64,000 nt of DNA from Monodelphis domestica (taxonomy: Eukaryota > Chordata > Mammalia > Didelphimorphia > Didelphidae). Location of the stretch: contig NC_077234.1 of assembly GCF_027887165.1 (NCBI RefSeq), forward strand, positions 197,523,459 through 197,587,458. Direction: 5' to 3'. A model generated the notes under the pieces. The model did no database searches, was not told where the DNA came from, and was given only the letters and a program-made list of their open reading frames with translations. The translations under genes were made by a program, and so were the position numbers. Of the stretch, positions 36,382 through 64,000 are shown piece after piece. Every line of letters starts with the position of its first letter. Within the stretch, counting starts at the first letter, position 1.

Positions 36382-37281
36382 TGTTCTAAATCCCTCCTGA
36401 CTAGAGAAATGCAAAATAAAACCACTCTGAGGTACCACCTCACACCTAGCAGATTGGCCAAGATGACAGCAAGGAAAAGTGATAAATGTTGGAGGGGATG
36501 TGGCAAAGTTGGGACATTAATACGTTGCTGGTGGAGCTGTGAATTAATCCAATCATTCTGGAAGGCAATTTGGAACTATATCCAAAGGGCTTTAAAAGAA
36601 TACTTTTACCCTTTGACCCAGCCATACCATTGCTGGATTTATACCCCAAAGAGATAATAAGAAAAAAGACTTGTACAAAAATATTTATAGCCCCACTCTT
36701 TGTGCTGACAAAAAAAAAATTGGAAAATGAGGGGGTGTCCATCCATTGGGGAATGGTTGAACAAATTGTGGCATCTAATGGGGATGGAATACTATTGTGC
36801 TGAAAGGAATAATAAACTGGAGGAATTCCATGTGATCTGGGACGACCTCCAGGAATTGATGCAGAGTGAAAGGAACAGAACCAGGAGAGCATTGTACGTA
36901 GAACCGATACAATGTGGTACAATCAAATGTAATGAACTTCTCTACTAGCAGCAGTGCAATGATACAAGACACTTCTGAGAGATTTGTGGGAAAGAACACT
37001 ATCCACATCCAGAGGAAGAACTGTGGGAGCAGAAATGCATTAGAAAAATATATGCTCTATCATGTAGTGCAATAGGGATGTGATTAGAGTTTTGATGCTA
37101 AAGGATCACTCTACTGCAAATACGAACATAGAAATATATTTTGAACAATGATATATGTATAACCGAGTAAAACTTCTTGTTGACTTAGGGAGGGGGGGGG
37201 GAGTAGAGAGTGGGGTAGGGAGATTCTGAATCATAGAACCATGAAAAAATATTCTAAATAAAAAATTTAAAAATTAAAAAT
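36382..37281 (+). mobile_element. 5'-truncated L1 with target-site duplication
   Basis: Carries the ORF2 C-terminus ([37 protein letters not shown]), 3' UTR and an A-rich tail. A perfect 15-base direct repeat AGAACCTCTACTTCT flanks it at 36367-36381 and 37282-37296. Homology to the full-length copy (about 30346 on) begins directly after the left repeat. Confidence 0.9.
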
Positions 37282-37296
37282 AGAACCTCTACTTCT
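37282..37296. repeat. Target-site duplication, right copy, of truncated L1
   Basis: AGAACCTCTACTTCT, identical to 36367-36381. A SINE head starts immediately after it (GGGGCAGCTAGATAGC). Confidence 0.88.
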
Positions 37297-37500
37297 GGGG
37301 CAGCTAGATAGCTCTGTGAATTGAGAAACAAACTGAGAAAAGGGAGGTTCTAGTTTCAAAACTGGCCTCAGACACTTCCCAGCTGTGTGACCCTGGGCAA
37401 GTCAATTAATCCCCTTTGCCTAGCCCTTACTGCTCTTCTGATTTAGAGCCAATACATAATACTGATTCTAAGACAGAAGATAAGAATTTAATAAAAGAAA
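37297..37500 (+). repeat. SINE1_MD-like SINE
   Basis: GGGGCAGCTAGATAGCTCTG, GTGTGACCCTGGGCAAGTC, TAAGACAGAAGATAAGAATTTAA. Confidence 0.8.
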
Positions 37501-37504
37501 AAAG

Positions 37505-37740
37505 ACCCTACTTCTCTTCAAAGTTCAAGTACCACCTTCCATAGGATCCCCCTTCTAGTTGCTCAATGCCCCCAATTACTATGCATTTATTATGTATATA
37601 GTTCACATTTAATAATAGGAACCCATGTTGTATCTTTCTCTAGTTCAGTGTTAGCTCCTTAGAGACAGAGACTGCTTTGTTTTTGGTTTTGTATTCCAGG
37701 TGCCTGGCACATAGAAGACATTTATTGATTAAATGGGGAT
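37505..37740 (+). mobile_element. L2 3' fragment
   Basis: TTCAAGTACCACCTTCC..., GTTAGCTCCTTAGAGACAGAGACTG and GGTGCCTGGCACATAGAAGACATTTATTG are in the L2 order. Confidence 0.65.
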
Positions 37741-37984
37741 CAAATTAGCTCTAGTATGAGGTGAATGGAGCTTATAGAGAGAATGTGAGGAAAAGGGTCA
37801 TTTTACTTGAATGACCAGTTTAGACAGAGAGGGACTATGGATCTGGGTTTGGGTCTTTTCCCTTTGTTACATTTCAAATAATCTACGTTGTTTTATTCAT
37901 GACGAATGACAGAAGTACTTCTATTCCCTTAAAATACACTTGTCCCCTTGTAGTATTATGTTCACTCTTTAACAGCTAGTTATT

Positions 37985-38100
37985 CTGGGGCAGCTAGGTG
38001 GCTCAGTGGATAGAGCACCAGGCCAAGAGTCAAGGGGAACTGGGTTCAAATCTGACCTCAGGCACTTCCTAACCATGTGACTATGGGCAAAGACCCTTCT
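37985..38100 (+). repeat. SINE1_MD-like SINE, 3' truncated
   Basis: TGGGGCAGCTAGGTGGCTCAGTGG to ACTATGGGCAAAG, then broken at the start of the LTR-like copy. Confidence 0.75.
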
Positions 38101-38149
38101 GGTCCTTTTCCTTCCCTTTTCCCTTTCCCCCCATCTTGGGGGGGGGGGT

Positions 38150-39240
38150 GCATGAAAAGAAAGGGGGAATTCACCAACATCTATCAGAGCTCCCAATCTG
38201 AGCTGCTTCAGGGACCATACATAGGAGGTTATAAAACTAGCACAGAAGCCATGACATGTGGTAGAAGAGAGAACTTGTAAACCAAGATGCAAGAAACTGG
38301 GGACCTGACCTGCCTGTCAATCAAGAAGGAGTTCCCAAAATGGAATGTTCCCAGGAGTTGGCAGTTGAGCTGACCAGGGGGAGGGGACTGGACTTGATTT
38401 GGAGTCACTCTCTCTGGAGGTTGGAAGCTTGCTGTAAGACCCTTGTGGGGCTGATTTGGTTTTGGGGTTCTCTGATCAAGGGAAACCTCTATTCTCTCTG
38501 AGATTTGACTGATCAAGAGTTGGAGGAAAGCCAGGCTGAAGGAGAGACTTTGGACTTTGTTTTCTCTCTTGAGGAGTTGTCTCAGACTGAAAGACCCTTG
38601 GGGGGGGGGGGAGCTTCAGAAATTAAGCTGAGAGACCTTGCTGACTTTGTGAAGAAGAAAGAAGATTTTAAAAAGCTGTTGTCCTCCATCTCTGACTGTC
38701 CCTCTGTCACACTTGTGACTTCCCAAACCCTCATAATCCTCATTTTAGATTAGGGACATCCTCATCTCTCTCACCTCAGTTTCCCATCCTGTTATTCCAA
38801 TAAACTCCCTGACTTGAAAAGGAAAAGAGTATTTTTACAGTTCACTCAGGGGGGAGGGAAGAAGCCAAAGGCTTCAAGAAGAATTGGAAGGTGGAGGAGG
38901 CAAGAGAGGAGAGGATTGGAGAAAGGAGGGAGTGAAGGGGGGAGGTGGTTAGAAAGATATCCTGATCATCAGCCATCAGTAGGGATTAGTAGGCAAACCC
39001 CAGAGCAGTTCCCTTGTGTAGCAGTTCCCCTGTGTACCAGCATCACTGTGAGGCAGTATCCCTGTGTGGCAACCCTCAGCATTTCTCATTCCTACCTCCA
39101 TTATAAATAAGCAGCCTCAGTTTCCCTCAGCAGCTCTCTAGTCAAAGCCAGAGGACAGCAGTCATTGCAAAAGACAGTTTACCTTCTCTATTTCAATAAG
39201 AAATAGTTTCTCATCAGTTTACTTTCTCTATTTCACATGG
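38150..39240 (+). mobile_element. LTR-like repeat, copy 2
   Basis: Same family as 1-800. It has a TATA-like TTATAAAA near 38230, AATAAA near 38799-38804, a G-rich purine stretch, and ends near ...TTTCACA at 39239 followed by TGGTGGGAACTGGGG, which could be a tRNA primer-binding-type sequence. No gag, pro, pol or env ORF follows, so it is a solo or fragmentary element. Endpoints are approximate. Confidence 0.5.
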
Positions 39241-39599
39241 TGGGAACTGGGGTCGACTGCCCATCTGACTGAACAAGCTGATCTGTTCCATATGTGCCCC
39301 ACACTCCCCCAACAGCAGACCTGTGGTCTTCCTAAAAGACTTGCCCGCGTCTGCCTATCTGCATGAGGAAGGGCCAGAACTCCCAGACAAAGGAGCTTCA
39401 GGACTTTTCAGAGGCAGAGGTGAAAGGAGGAAGGGAGCTCGGAGGCCTCTCCAGATGAAGAACACAAAGCCCCAAAGTCAGGACGCGAATTAGGTCTGAC
39501 AAGCTTCTACGGGTCATGCCAGTCAGTGAACATTTATTGTGTCTACTACAGGTCAGGCAATGTGCTATGTGCTAGGAGTACACTTTTATTTTTAAAGGC

Positions 39600-40340
39600 A
39601 GGGTTGGGGGATGGGGTGAGAGGAAGCACCCTAGGTGGGGCCCTGATAGGATGCACTCCAAAGGAATACGGGTGCATAAGGGGGGAAAGATGGCTGTTGT
39701 GGGAAGCTCTGCACCACCCTCCAGCCCCCCAAACAGAAAAAAACAGAAGGCGGCGTTGAGGATGCTGATGGCGGCCGAGCAGGACGGTGAGTTTCCTGAT
39801 GAGGAGGTTCCTGTGGGCACAGCGGGGTCCAGTCCAAAAGAGTGTAGTCCAGCCGGAAATGATGAGACAGCTGGCGTGGGCTTTCTTTAAATGGAGGCGT
39901 TCTTTGCTTGGCCCTCCAGTCCTCCAATCAGAGGACCCACTTGTATTGCTTTTTAATGCTAAAAAACATGTAGCCTAACCCCAAAAAATTAGGAAAGAAA
40001 ACAATTAATAAAAACAAAACAACGAGAGGGATAAACGCTGCGTTCACTGGAGACATAATCCCAGGATTTGGGAGGTTTTACTTCCTCCTCCTCTTGGAAC
40101 GAATCTCTTCAGTTAAAGGTCTGGAGTGATCCTTGGAGCTTGTAAATTCAGAGGGAAACCCTCCTCTCCCCCAACACTCCCCTCACCCCGGGCTCTGAGA
40201 GTTACTGCTCCCTAGAGGCAGAGCTAACAGCATGAGAGAGCCGGCTCTCACTGGCGGAGGAGAGCAGATTGTTAAATTTTCAGTGTCAGCATTTACCCTT
40301 TGGAAAACATTAGCACCTCCAGATCAGGGCTTGATCTCTT
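39600..40340. other. CpG-richer intergenic patch with a short open frame
   Basis: CG dinucleotides are denser than in the flanks, especially 39660-39900 and 40020-40260. The plus frame from 39651 to 39890 reads KMAVVGSSAPPSSPP, RKKQKAALRMLMAAEQDG, and a consensus donor GACG|GTGAGT occurs at 39786. This could be a first exon and promoter of an unrecognised plus-strand transcript, or part of a repeat. I do not recognise the protein. Confidence 0.25.
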
Positions 40341-40699
40341 GTTTTGTTGGTTGTCGATATTTAGGAAGTGATGAAAAGTGTTAATAATGTAGATTAAACT
40401 AAAAGGGGGTGGAGAGGATTTTTTTTTTTTCAGTGAGCTGATTGTTCAATAATTATAAGCAGATTCCAGTATATGAGGCGCATTCATAAAAGGGGGAAGG
40501 GGAGTTAGACGTGCCAGTTTTGTCCCAAAAGGCAAGCTTAGTTCCAGTTGGGATTCCATCGTTAAGTGGGGCTCTCCAAATACGGTCTTGGGAATTGGGA
40601 TGAATTAGAAGTCCATCCCCTGCCCTCAGACATGAAGCCAAAATACACTGAATTGCAAGACTTTTCCCAGACCCCTCAGAGGCTAGTCTCCTCTCAGAG

Positions 40700-40890
40700 C
40701 GCCCTCTATCTATTCTGAATACATCTCTGTAGGCATCTAATTGTTTACATATGGTCTCCCCCCGTTCAAATGTAAGCTTTTTGAGGTCAGGCATGACTGT
40801 TTTCTTTCTTTGCATTCCTAGTGCTTGGCTCATTCCCTACAACATAGTAAGAGCTGAATTAAACACTTTTTGGCTGACTGACTGTCATTT
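40700..40890 (+). mobile_element. L2 3' fragment
   Basis: AATGTAAGCTTTTTGAGGTCAGGCATGACTG and TAGTGCTTGGCTCATTCCC...AGTAAGAGCTGAATTAA. Confidence 0.6.
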
Positions 40891-40904
40891 CTCCAATAGA
40901 ATTC

Positions 40905-41100
40905 TTTCTTTTTAAGCCCTCATCTTCTGTTTTAGATTCCCTACTGTGTATTGGTTCTGAGGCAGAAGAGCAGTAAGGGCTAAGCAATGCGGTTGTGTTC
41001 TGCCCATGATTAGGAAGTGTCTGAGGTCAGATTTGAACCCAGGGCATTTCATCTCAAGGCCTGGCTTTGAATCCAGTGAGCCACCCATCTGCCCCCTCCC
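40905..41100 (-). repeat. SINE1_MD-like SINE, left arm of an inverted pair
   Basis: AAGCCCTCATCTTCTGTTTTAG...CAGTGAGCCACCCATCTGCCCCC. Faces a plus copy at 41130. Confidence 0.8.
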
Positions 41101-41129
41101 AGTAGGTTCCTAAAGGACTAGGGGGAGAG

Positions 41130-41330
41130 GGGGCAGCTGGGTGGTTCAGTGGATTGAGAGCCAGACCTAGAGATGAGAGGTCCTAGGTTCAAATATGACC
41201 TCAGACACTTCCCAGCTGTGTGACCCAGGACAAATCACTTGACCCCCCATTGCCTAGCCCTTATCACTCTTCTGCCTTGGAACCAATACAAAGTATTGAA
41301 TCCAAGACGGAAGGTAAGGGTTTAAAAAAA
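41130..41330 (+). repeat. SINE1_MD-like SINE, right arm of an inverted pair
   Basis: GGGGGCAGCTGGGTGGTTCAG, CTAGCCCTTATCACTCTTCTGCC, CCAAGACGGAAGGTAAGGG, one of the best-preserved copies here. Confidence 0.85.
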
Positions 41331-41879
41331 ATAAATAAATAAAAATAAAGGATAGAGGGTAATCTAAATTGATTCATGGGGGCTGCTGGGGTTCCCTAAA
41401 GTAAAGAAATTATTTTGAATCTCCTAGTCTTTAATTTTTGAGATCTTTGAGCCATCATTCTCAGCTGCTGAGAATATAAAAATCTAGGTCGAATAGGAGA
41501 TAATTTCAGGGACACTAAAGGAATAAAAAATAAAAAATGAATCTTATCTGAAATATCATTTTACCTTCTACTATCCCATCAAAATAATAGTGCATACTAC
41601 AAAGAATTCCCCAACATGATTATTGAAGGAGATTGGATTGGAAAACTGATTAGCTTTATTATCATCAACATGTCAATTCATATCTAACCATAAGAATTAA
41701 TCTTTCTGAATTACTTACTAATAGAGAATTGCCTCATTATCCAGACTTAGGTGATGACTTACAAGACAAATATATTACTCCATTTGTATCTACTCTTTGC
41801 TCTTTTTTACCTCAAAAGCAAGTCATTACTAGAATATGAAGAGATGAACAAAGGTTAGTTCGTCCCACCTATAGCTGAG

Positions 41880-42003
41880 TTCAGTCAGTAAATAAGTATT
41901 TATTAAATGCCTACCACATGCCAGGCACTGTACTAAGTTCTGGGAATAAAAGTACTCCTCCCCTTCCCAAAAGATAGTCTTTGCCTTTAAGGAGATTAAA
42001 ATC
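41880..42003 (+). repeat. Conserved-order SINE/LINE end ('AATAAGTATTTATTAAATGCC' family)
   Basis: AAGTATTTATTAAATGCCTACC, CCAGGCACTGTACTAAG, then TTTAAGGAG. Similar blocks lie at 39518-39590, 43370-43460, 46340-46420, 47745-47850 and 63440-63555. Confidence 0.5.
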
Positions 42004-42004
42004 T

Positions 42005-42180
42005 TTTTTTTTCTTTCAACTCTTACCTTCAGAAGAGCAATAAAGTCTAGGCAATTGAGATTAAGTGACTTGCCCAGGGTCACACTGCCAGGAAGTGCCT
42101 GAGATCATAATTGAACCTAGGACTTCCCATCTCTAGACCTGGCTCTCCACTCCCTGAGCCACCTATCTACCCTAGGAGCT
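42005..42180 (-). repeat. SINE1_MD-like SINE
   Basis: CTCTTACCTTCAGAAGAGCAA, TTAAGTGACTTGCCCAGGG, GAGCCACCTATCTACCC. Confidence 0.8.
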
Positions 42181-43840
42181 TACGGTCTAATGGAGGAAGA
42201 CAGCCCAAAAGGAAGCTAACAGGGAGAGGGCAGAGAGAAGGACAGTACCTGGTATGGGACATATTGAAAAAGTTCAGAGGAATGGAGGTGGTGAGAAATG
42301 AGGAGATAACAGCCTGGGCACTTTCCTTAAATGGGAGTTTTAGCAAGAGCTCTCACTCTCCTCTGGGATCAGAGGGGCTCCGGGACGTAGGGTTGCTGAG
42401 GTGCGAGTTCTAGGGCTGGGTATCTTACGGCATGATGAGGTTCCTGGGGGGATGGTGAAGAACACAGAGGCATGCAGGCCAGGTGAGAAATGAAGATATA
42501 CAAACCACATGCAGAGTGAAGATAGGCCCTTGTGGTACCGTTACTTTGACCAACTGCAAAGGATTCATTCCTTCTAGGGTGATGATAACAGCAAAATGTC
42601 TCCCAACAATATTCCTTAAACATCACTAATCATTTGATGTTCACTTATCTTAATGTTAACATTAACTTAAATGTTTTTGTAATGGAATAAGCCAATCTGC
42701 AAGTTGCCTAGCATCAGAATCAAGCATCAACTGCTTGGGGAAGAAATTTAAATTATTTGACATCCAATTGGGGTCCATCCAATTTAAGTACCCATGATTT
42801 TAAGAAGCTTACTTTCCCACCCAAGAACTCAAAATAGCTCCCTATTATAACAATTCCCATCATTTAGGATGCAATCTCTTCTCTCTTTTCTACAAAATTC
42901 TGCCCTGTTGTTCAAATAAGCTTAATCCATGTATCATCCCACTCTTTTTCTAACTTTTGATTCCTATAGCTATGCCTTTCACATTCTATTCCCATTATAA
43001 GAATCCCATTGCTCCCCTCTCTAATGCTCCATGCCCATTACCTCCTTTAAAATCTTGTTTGGTTTTTCCATCCATTATTAAGGCCTGGATAAAGACATCA
43101 TCAAAGATATGTGTGACATGAAAGAAAATGGGTGTGCAGGATAACAGAGAGAAACCCAAGTGAAGACCTAAAGAAGATATTTTTAGTCTTTTTTTTTTAG
43201 GTATTATATACTTTACTCAGAATAATGTTTTTAAATGTATAAAATATACAGGATTACAAATGAAACATGATACTGAAATATATTTATCAAAATATTTAAA
43301 TATACACACACATATATAGATCCCAGATTAAGAATTCCTAACCTCGAACAATAGTCCTTACTATGAATCAACAAACATGTAATAAGTCCTAACTGTGTGC
43401 CAGGAACTGTAAAGAAATACAAAAACAGTACTTGCCCTCAAGGAACTTACATTCTAATGGGAGACAGGAGAGAGTAGATTAAATATTCCCTGGGGGGGAG
43501 AGCAGAATGTGAATTAGAATAACATGGGAGAAACAGTGATGGATCTAGTGACCTACACATATGTATTAGGACAATTCCATTCAGGTACCAAAGTATTAAG
43601 GTCCATAAAGGCAAACACTTCACTCCATTCATTTAAGCTAAGAGTAATCAAGGGAAAAGGCTTCTCCAGTGCTATATGCAGACAGGCAACCTCTGCACAT
43701 TTTCGGTTCTGAATCAATACTACATCAGGAGGGCAGTGGAGTAAATTGGGGGGGGGGGAGTTCATGCTAAGGAGGTGGGGGAATTTATCAGAATAGAAGA
43801 ACTTTTCATAAAAAAGAATATGATTGTAATTTTGAATTAT
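42180..43840. other. IL1R2 downstream flank, no gene recognised
   Basis: Diverged repeats and AT-rich DNA with no coding sequence recognised. If the hexamer at 43840 is not used, the IL1R2 3' UTR would extend into this stretch. Confidence 0.5.
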
Positions 43841-43845
43841 TTATT
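43840..43845 (-). terminator. IL1R2: Candidate polyadenylation hexamer AATAAA just after the IL1R2 stop
   Basis: On the minus strand AATAAA begins four bases after the TAA stop of IL1R2. If used, it would give a 3' UTR of only a few tens of bases. No transcript evidence is available, and a more distal signal could be used instead. Confidence 0.4.
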
Positions 43846-43849
43846 TTCT

Positions 43850-62142
<18,293 letters not shown>

Positions 62143-62244
62143 CTAGAAAAAATAAGAAAGGTCACATAGGAAACCACAAGCATAAGCTCTGAGAAAACAA
62201 AACAGACAGACCCTGGGAGACTACTAACACTGATCATAAACAAA

Positions 62245-62450
62245 GAGAAAGACAGCTAGGTAGTTCAGTGGATAAAGACCTGGAGTCACAAATATTTCAT
62301 CTTCCTGAGTTCAAATCTGGCTTCAGATATTGCTTGGCTATATGATTCTGGGCAAGTCATTTAACACCATTAATTGCCTAGCCCTTACCCATCTTCTGAC
62401 TTGGCACTGATAGCATTAACTCTAAGACAGAAGGTAAAAGTTTAAAAAAA
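62245..62450 (+). repeat. SINE1_MD-like SINE
   Basis: GACAGCTAGGTAGTTCAGTGG, TTCAAATCTGGCTTCAGATATTG, TAAGACAGAAGGTAAAAGTTTAAA. It begins about 100 bp upstream of the signal-peptide exon acceptor. Confidence 0.8.
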
Positions 62451-62754
62451 AAAGTGGTTCACATATAAAAAGAATTCAATTAAGTCTAACAAATATTTAT
62501 GAAGTGACTGATAGCTCTGGAGGAAGATGATCCAGGTTGAAATTCTGCTTCCAAAATTTACTAACTCCAAGACTTACATCAACTTAAAAGCTCTGGGACT
62601 CAGTTCCACTTCTATAAAATGGAGAGCTTAGACTAGATGGCCTTGGAGAATTCTTCCTTTGCTAAATCTATGGTCCTATGATCCTAAGTGCCTACTAGTA
62701 GAGTTTAGGGATGAAAGTATAAAATAATGTGCAGATCTTCAAAGAGCAACTAAT

Positions 62755-62970
62755 CAGAGCAGAGAGCCTGGAGTCATGAAGATTCCTCTATCTGAAGTCA
62801 AATTTGACTTCAGACCTGGGTAAGTCACTTAATCCTATTTGCCTCAGTTTCCTCGTCTGTAAAATGAGCTGGAGAAAGAAATAGCAAACCACTCCAGGAT
62901 CTTGCCAAGAAAATTGCAAATGGGGAACAAAGATTTGGACATGACTGAAGAATAATGCTAACAAAGAATT
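62755..62970 (+). repeat. MAR1-type CORE-SINE
   Basis: GTAAGTCACTTAATCC, CCTCAGTTTCCTCGTCTGTAAAATG, GATTTGGACATGACTGAAG. Confidence 0.75.
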
Positions 62971-64000
62971 TGTAATCTGATAGAGGGAAATGAAAAATAA
63001 ATGTGTCCACGTGTGCCCATAATGTCAGGAAAAATCCAGACAATTGCTGCTCCCATTTTTATCTAGTGTAAGCAATATGTGTCTTGTTTTATAACATGAC
63101 AAACACAGAAATATGTATGATATAACAACATATGTACAGCCTATGTCCTATTACCTGGGAGGGCTGGGAGGAAAAGAGAGAACATGGATTACAAAATGTC
63201 AGAAAATTAATATTAAAAATTGCATTGACACGCAATCTGTAGAAAATAAAAATTTTTAAGTAGTCAGAACTCAGCAATTCTTAGATACAAATAGGAACCT
63301 AATGGTATGGATAGAGCTTAAAGAGTCTCAATGCATGTATCTGATGAGGAGATGACTTAGAGGTGTTCTGGGGGAGAAAGATCTTTGGGAAACACATTCA
63401 GGTCTCTGCTCTCATACCAACTAATGTCCCTCTGGGCAATCGATTAATCAACCAATCATTTATTAGATGCCTTCTAAGTGGGAGGCACTATACTGGGCTC
63501 TAGAGATAAGAAAACAAAAATGAACTGGTCCCTGCCTTTAAGGAGCTTAAATTCCTGGTTTTCTTCAAGAAATGAACGTTCTGAGTTCTCTGACAGTCTT
63601 CTTATCCCATGATTCTCTTTCTTTGCAAAGTAACAAACAGTAAGCATTCAAAACTGGGCTCACACTTGACATAAAACACTCCCGTCCTTTTCTGGTTATA
63701 GGATTAGTTTGTGTTCTTGTTTCTTTGGTTGGTTTGGTTTTTAAGTAGTGAGTCACAAACATCTGGCCAAACCTGAGGGATGTGGATTAAGTGGAGTGAC
63801 CGGTCAATCCAAACTATTAAAAAAAAGTCTATGTTTCAGAAATTGTTAAAAGAAATGTAGTTGGGGGTTTTTCCCAAGGACTTTTAGTAATAAACTAGGA
63901 CTAATAAAGTGCAGATAAGCTGCTGGGTGATGGAGAAGGCATGAGACTTTTGTTTATAAGTAGAAAACACATTTATTATATTAGTGAATAATTCTAAAGT

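Larger units (their letters stand above)
62143..64000. other. IL1R2: Upstream side of IL1R2 (first intron or 5' flank)
   Basis: Contains two SINEs and, at 63440-63555, an AATAAG-type old repeat. No exon with a clear ATG and donor in the required phase (two bases before an A) was identified, nor a promoter. Confidence 0.5.

Overview
The window is mammalian nuclear DNA, almost certainly from a marsupial and probably a didelphid opossum. It is AT-rich and CpG-poor, and well over half of it reads as interspersed repeats. These include tRNA-headed CORE-SINEs of marsupial type, MIR/MAR1-like SINEs, L2, CR1/L3, several L1 subfamilies, RTE-type SINEs, a Tigger-like DNA transposon and LTR-like pieces. 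Family names are from memory of marsupial repeats; no repeat library was run.

One host gene is clear: IL1R2, the interleukin-1 type II (decoy) receptor, on the minus strand. Its eight in-window coding exons can be read one after another from 62142 down to the stop codon at 43852-43850. All splice sites are AG/GT and all exon phases join. The order is signal-peptide exon, Ig1, Ig1/Ig2, Ig2, a small 63-bp linker exon, the two halves of Ig3, then transmembrane segment plus short tail. The tail has no TIR domain, as expected for a decoy receptor that binds IL-1 without signalling. Two points are unusual. The signal-peptide exon has no in-frame ATG where other mammals start, and Ig1 lacks its first canonical cysteine. 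The 5' exon and promoter were not identified.

Region by region: 1-800 is an LTR-like copy. From 800 to 9300 there is SINE-rich intergenic DNA with a weak gag-like ORF. A CR1/L3 copy lies at 9.35-10.4 kb. A decayed non-LTR retrotransposon on the minus strand fills 11.5-13.9 kb; it has reverse transcriptase and a C-terminal C2H2 finger. From 14 to 24.5 kb there are SINEs, L2, L1 fragments and an AT-rich tract. A full-length but broken L1 with a perfect 16-bp target-site duplication fills 24.6-31.2 kb. From 31.2 to 43.8 kb there is intergenic sequence with a 5'-truncated L1 (15-bp duplication), a second LTR-like copy and a CpG-richer patch near 39.6-40.3 kb. From 43.85 to 62.14 kb lies IL1R2, with a CpG-rich intronic patch at about 54.4-54.85 kb, a (CT)47 tract, a local intronic duplication and a Tigger-like element nested in an L2. 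From 62.14 to 64 kb is upstream or first-intron sequence. The left 43 kb is therefore downstream flank of IL1R2; in other mammals IL1R1 lies on that side, but no IL1R1 exon was recognised.
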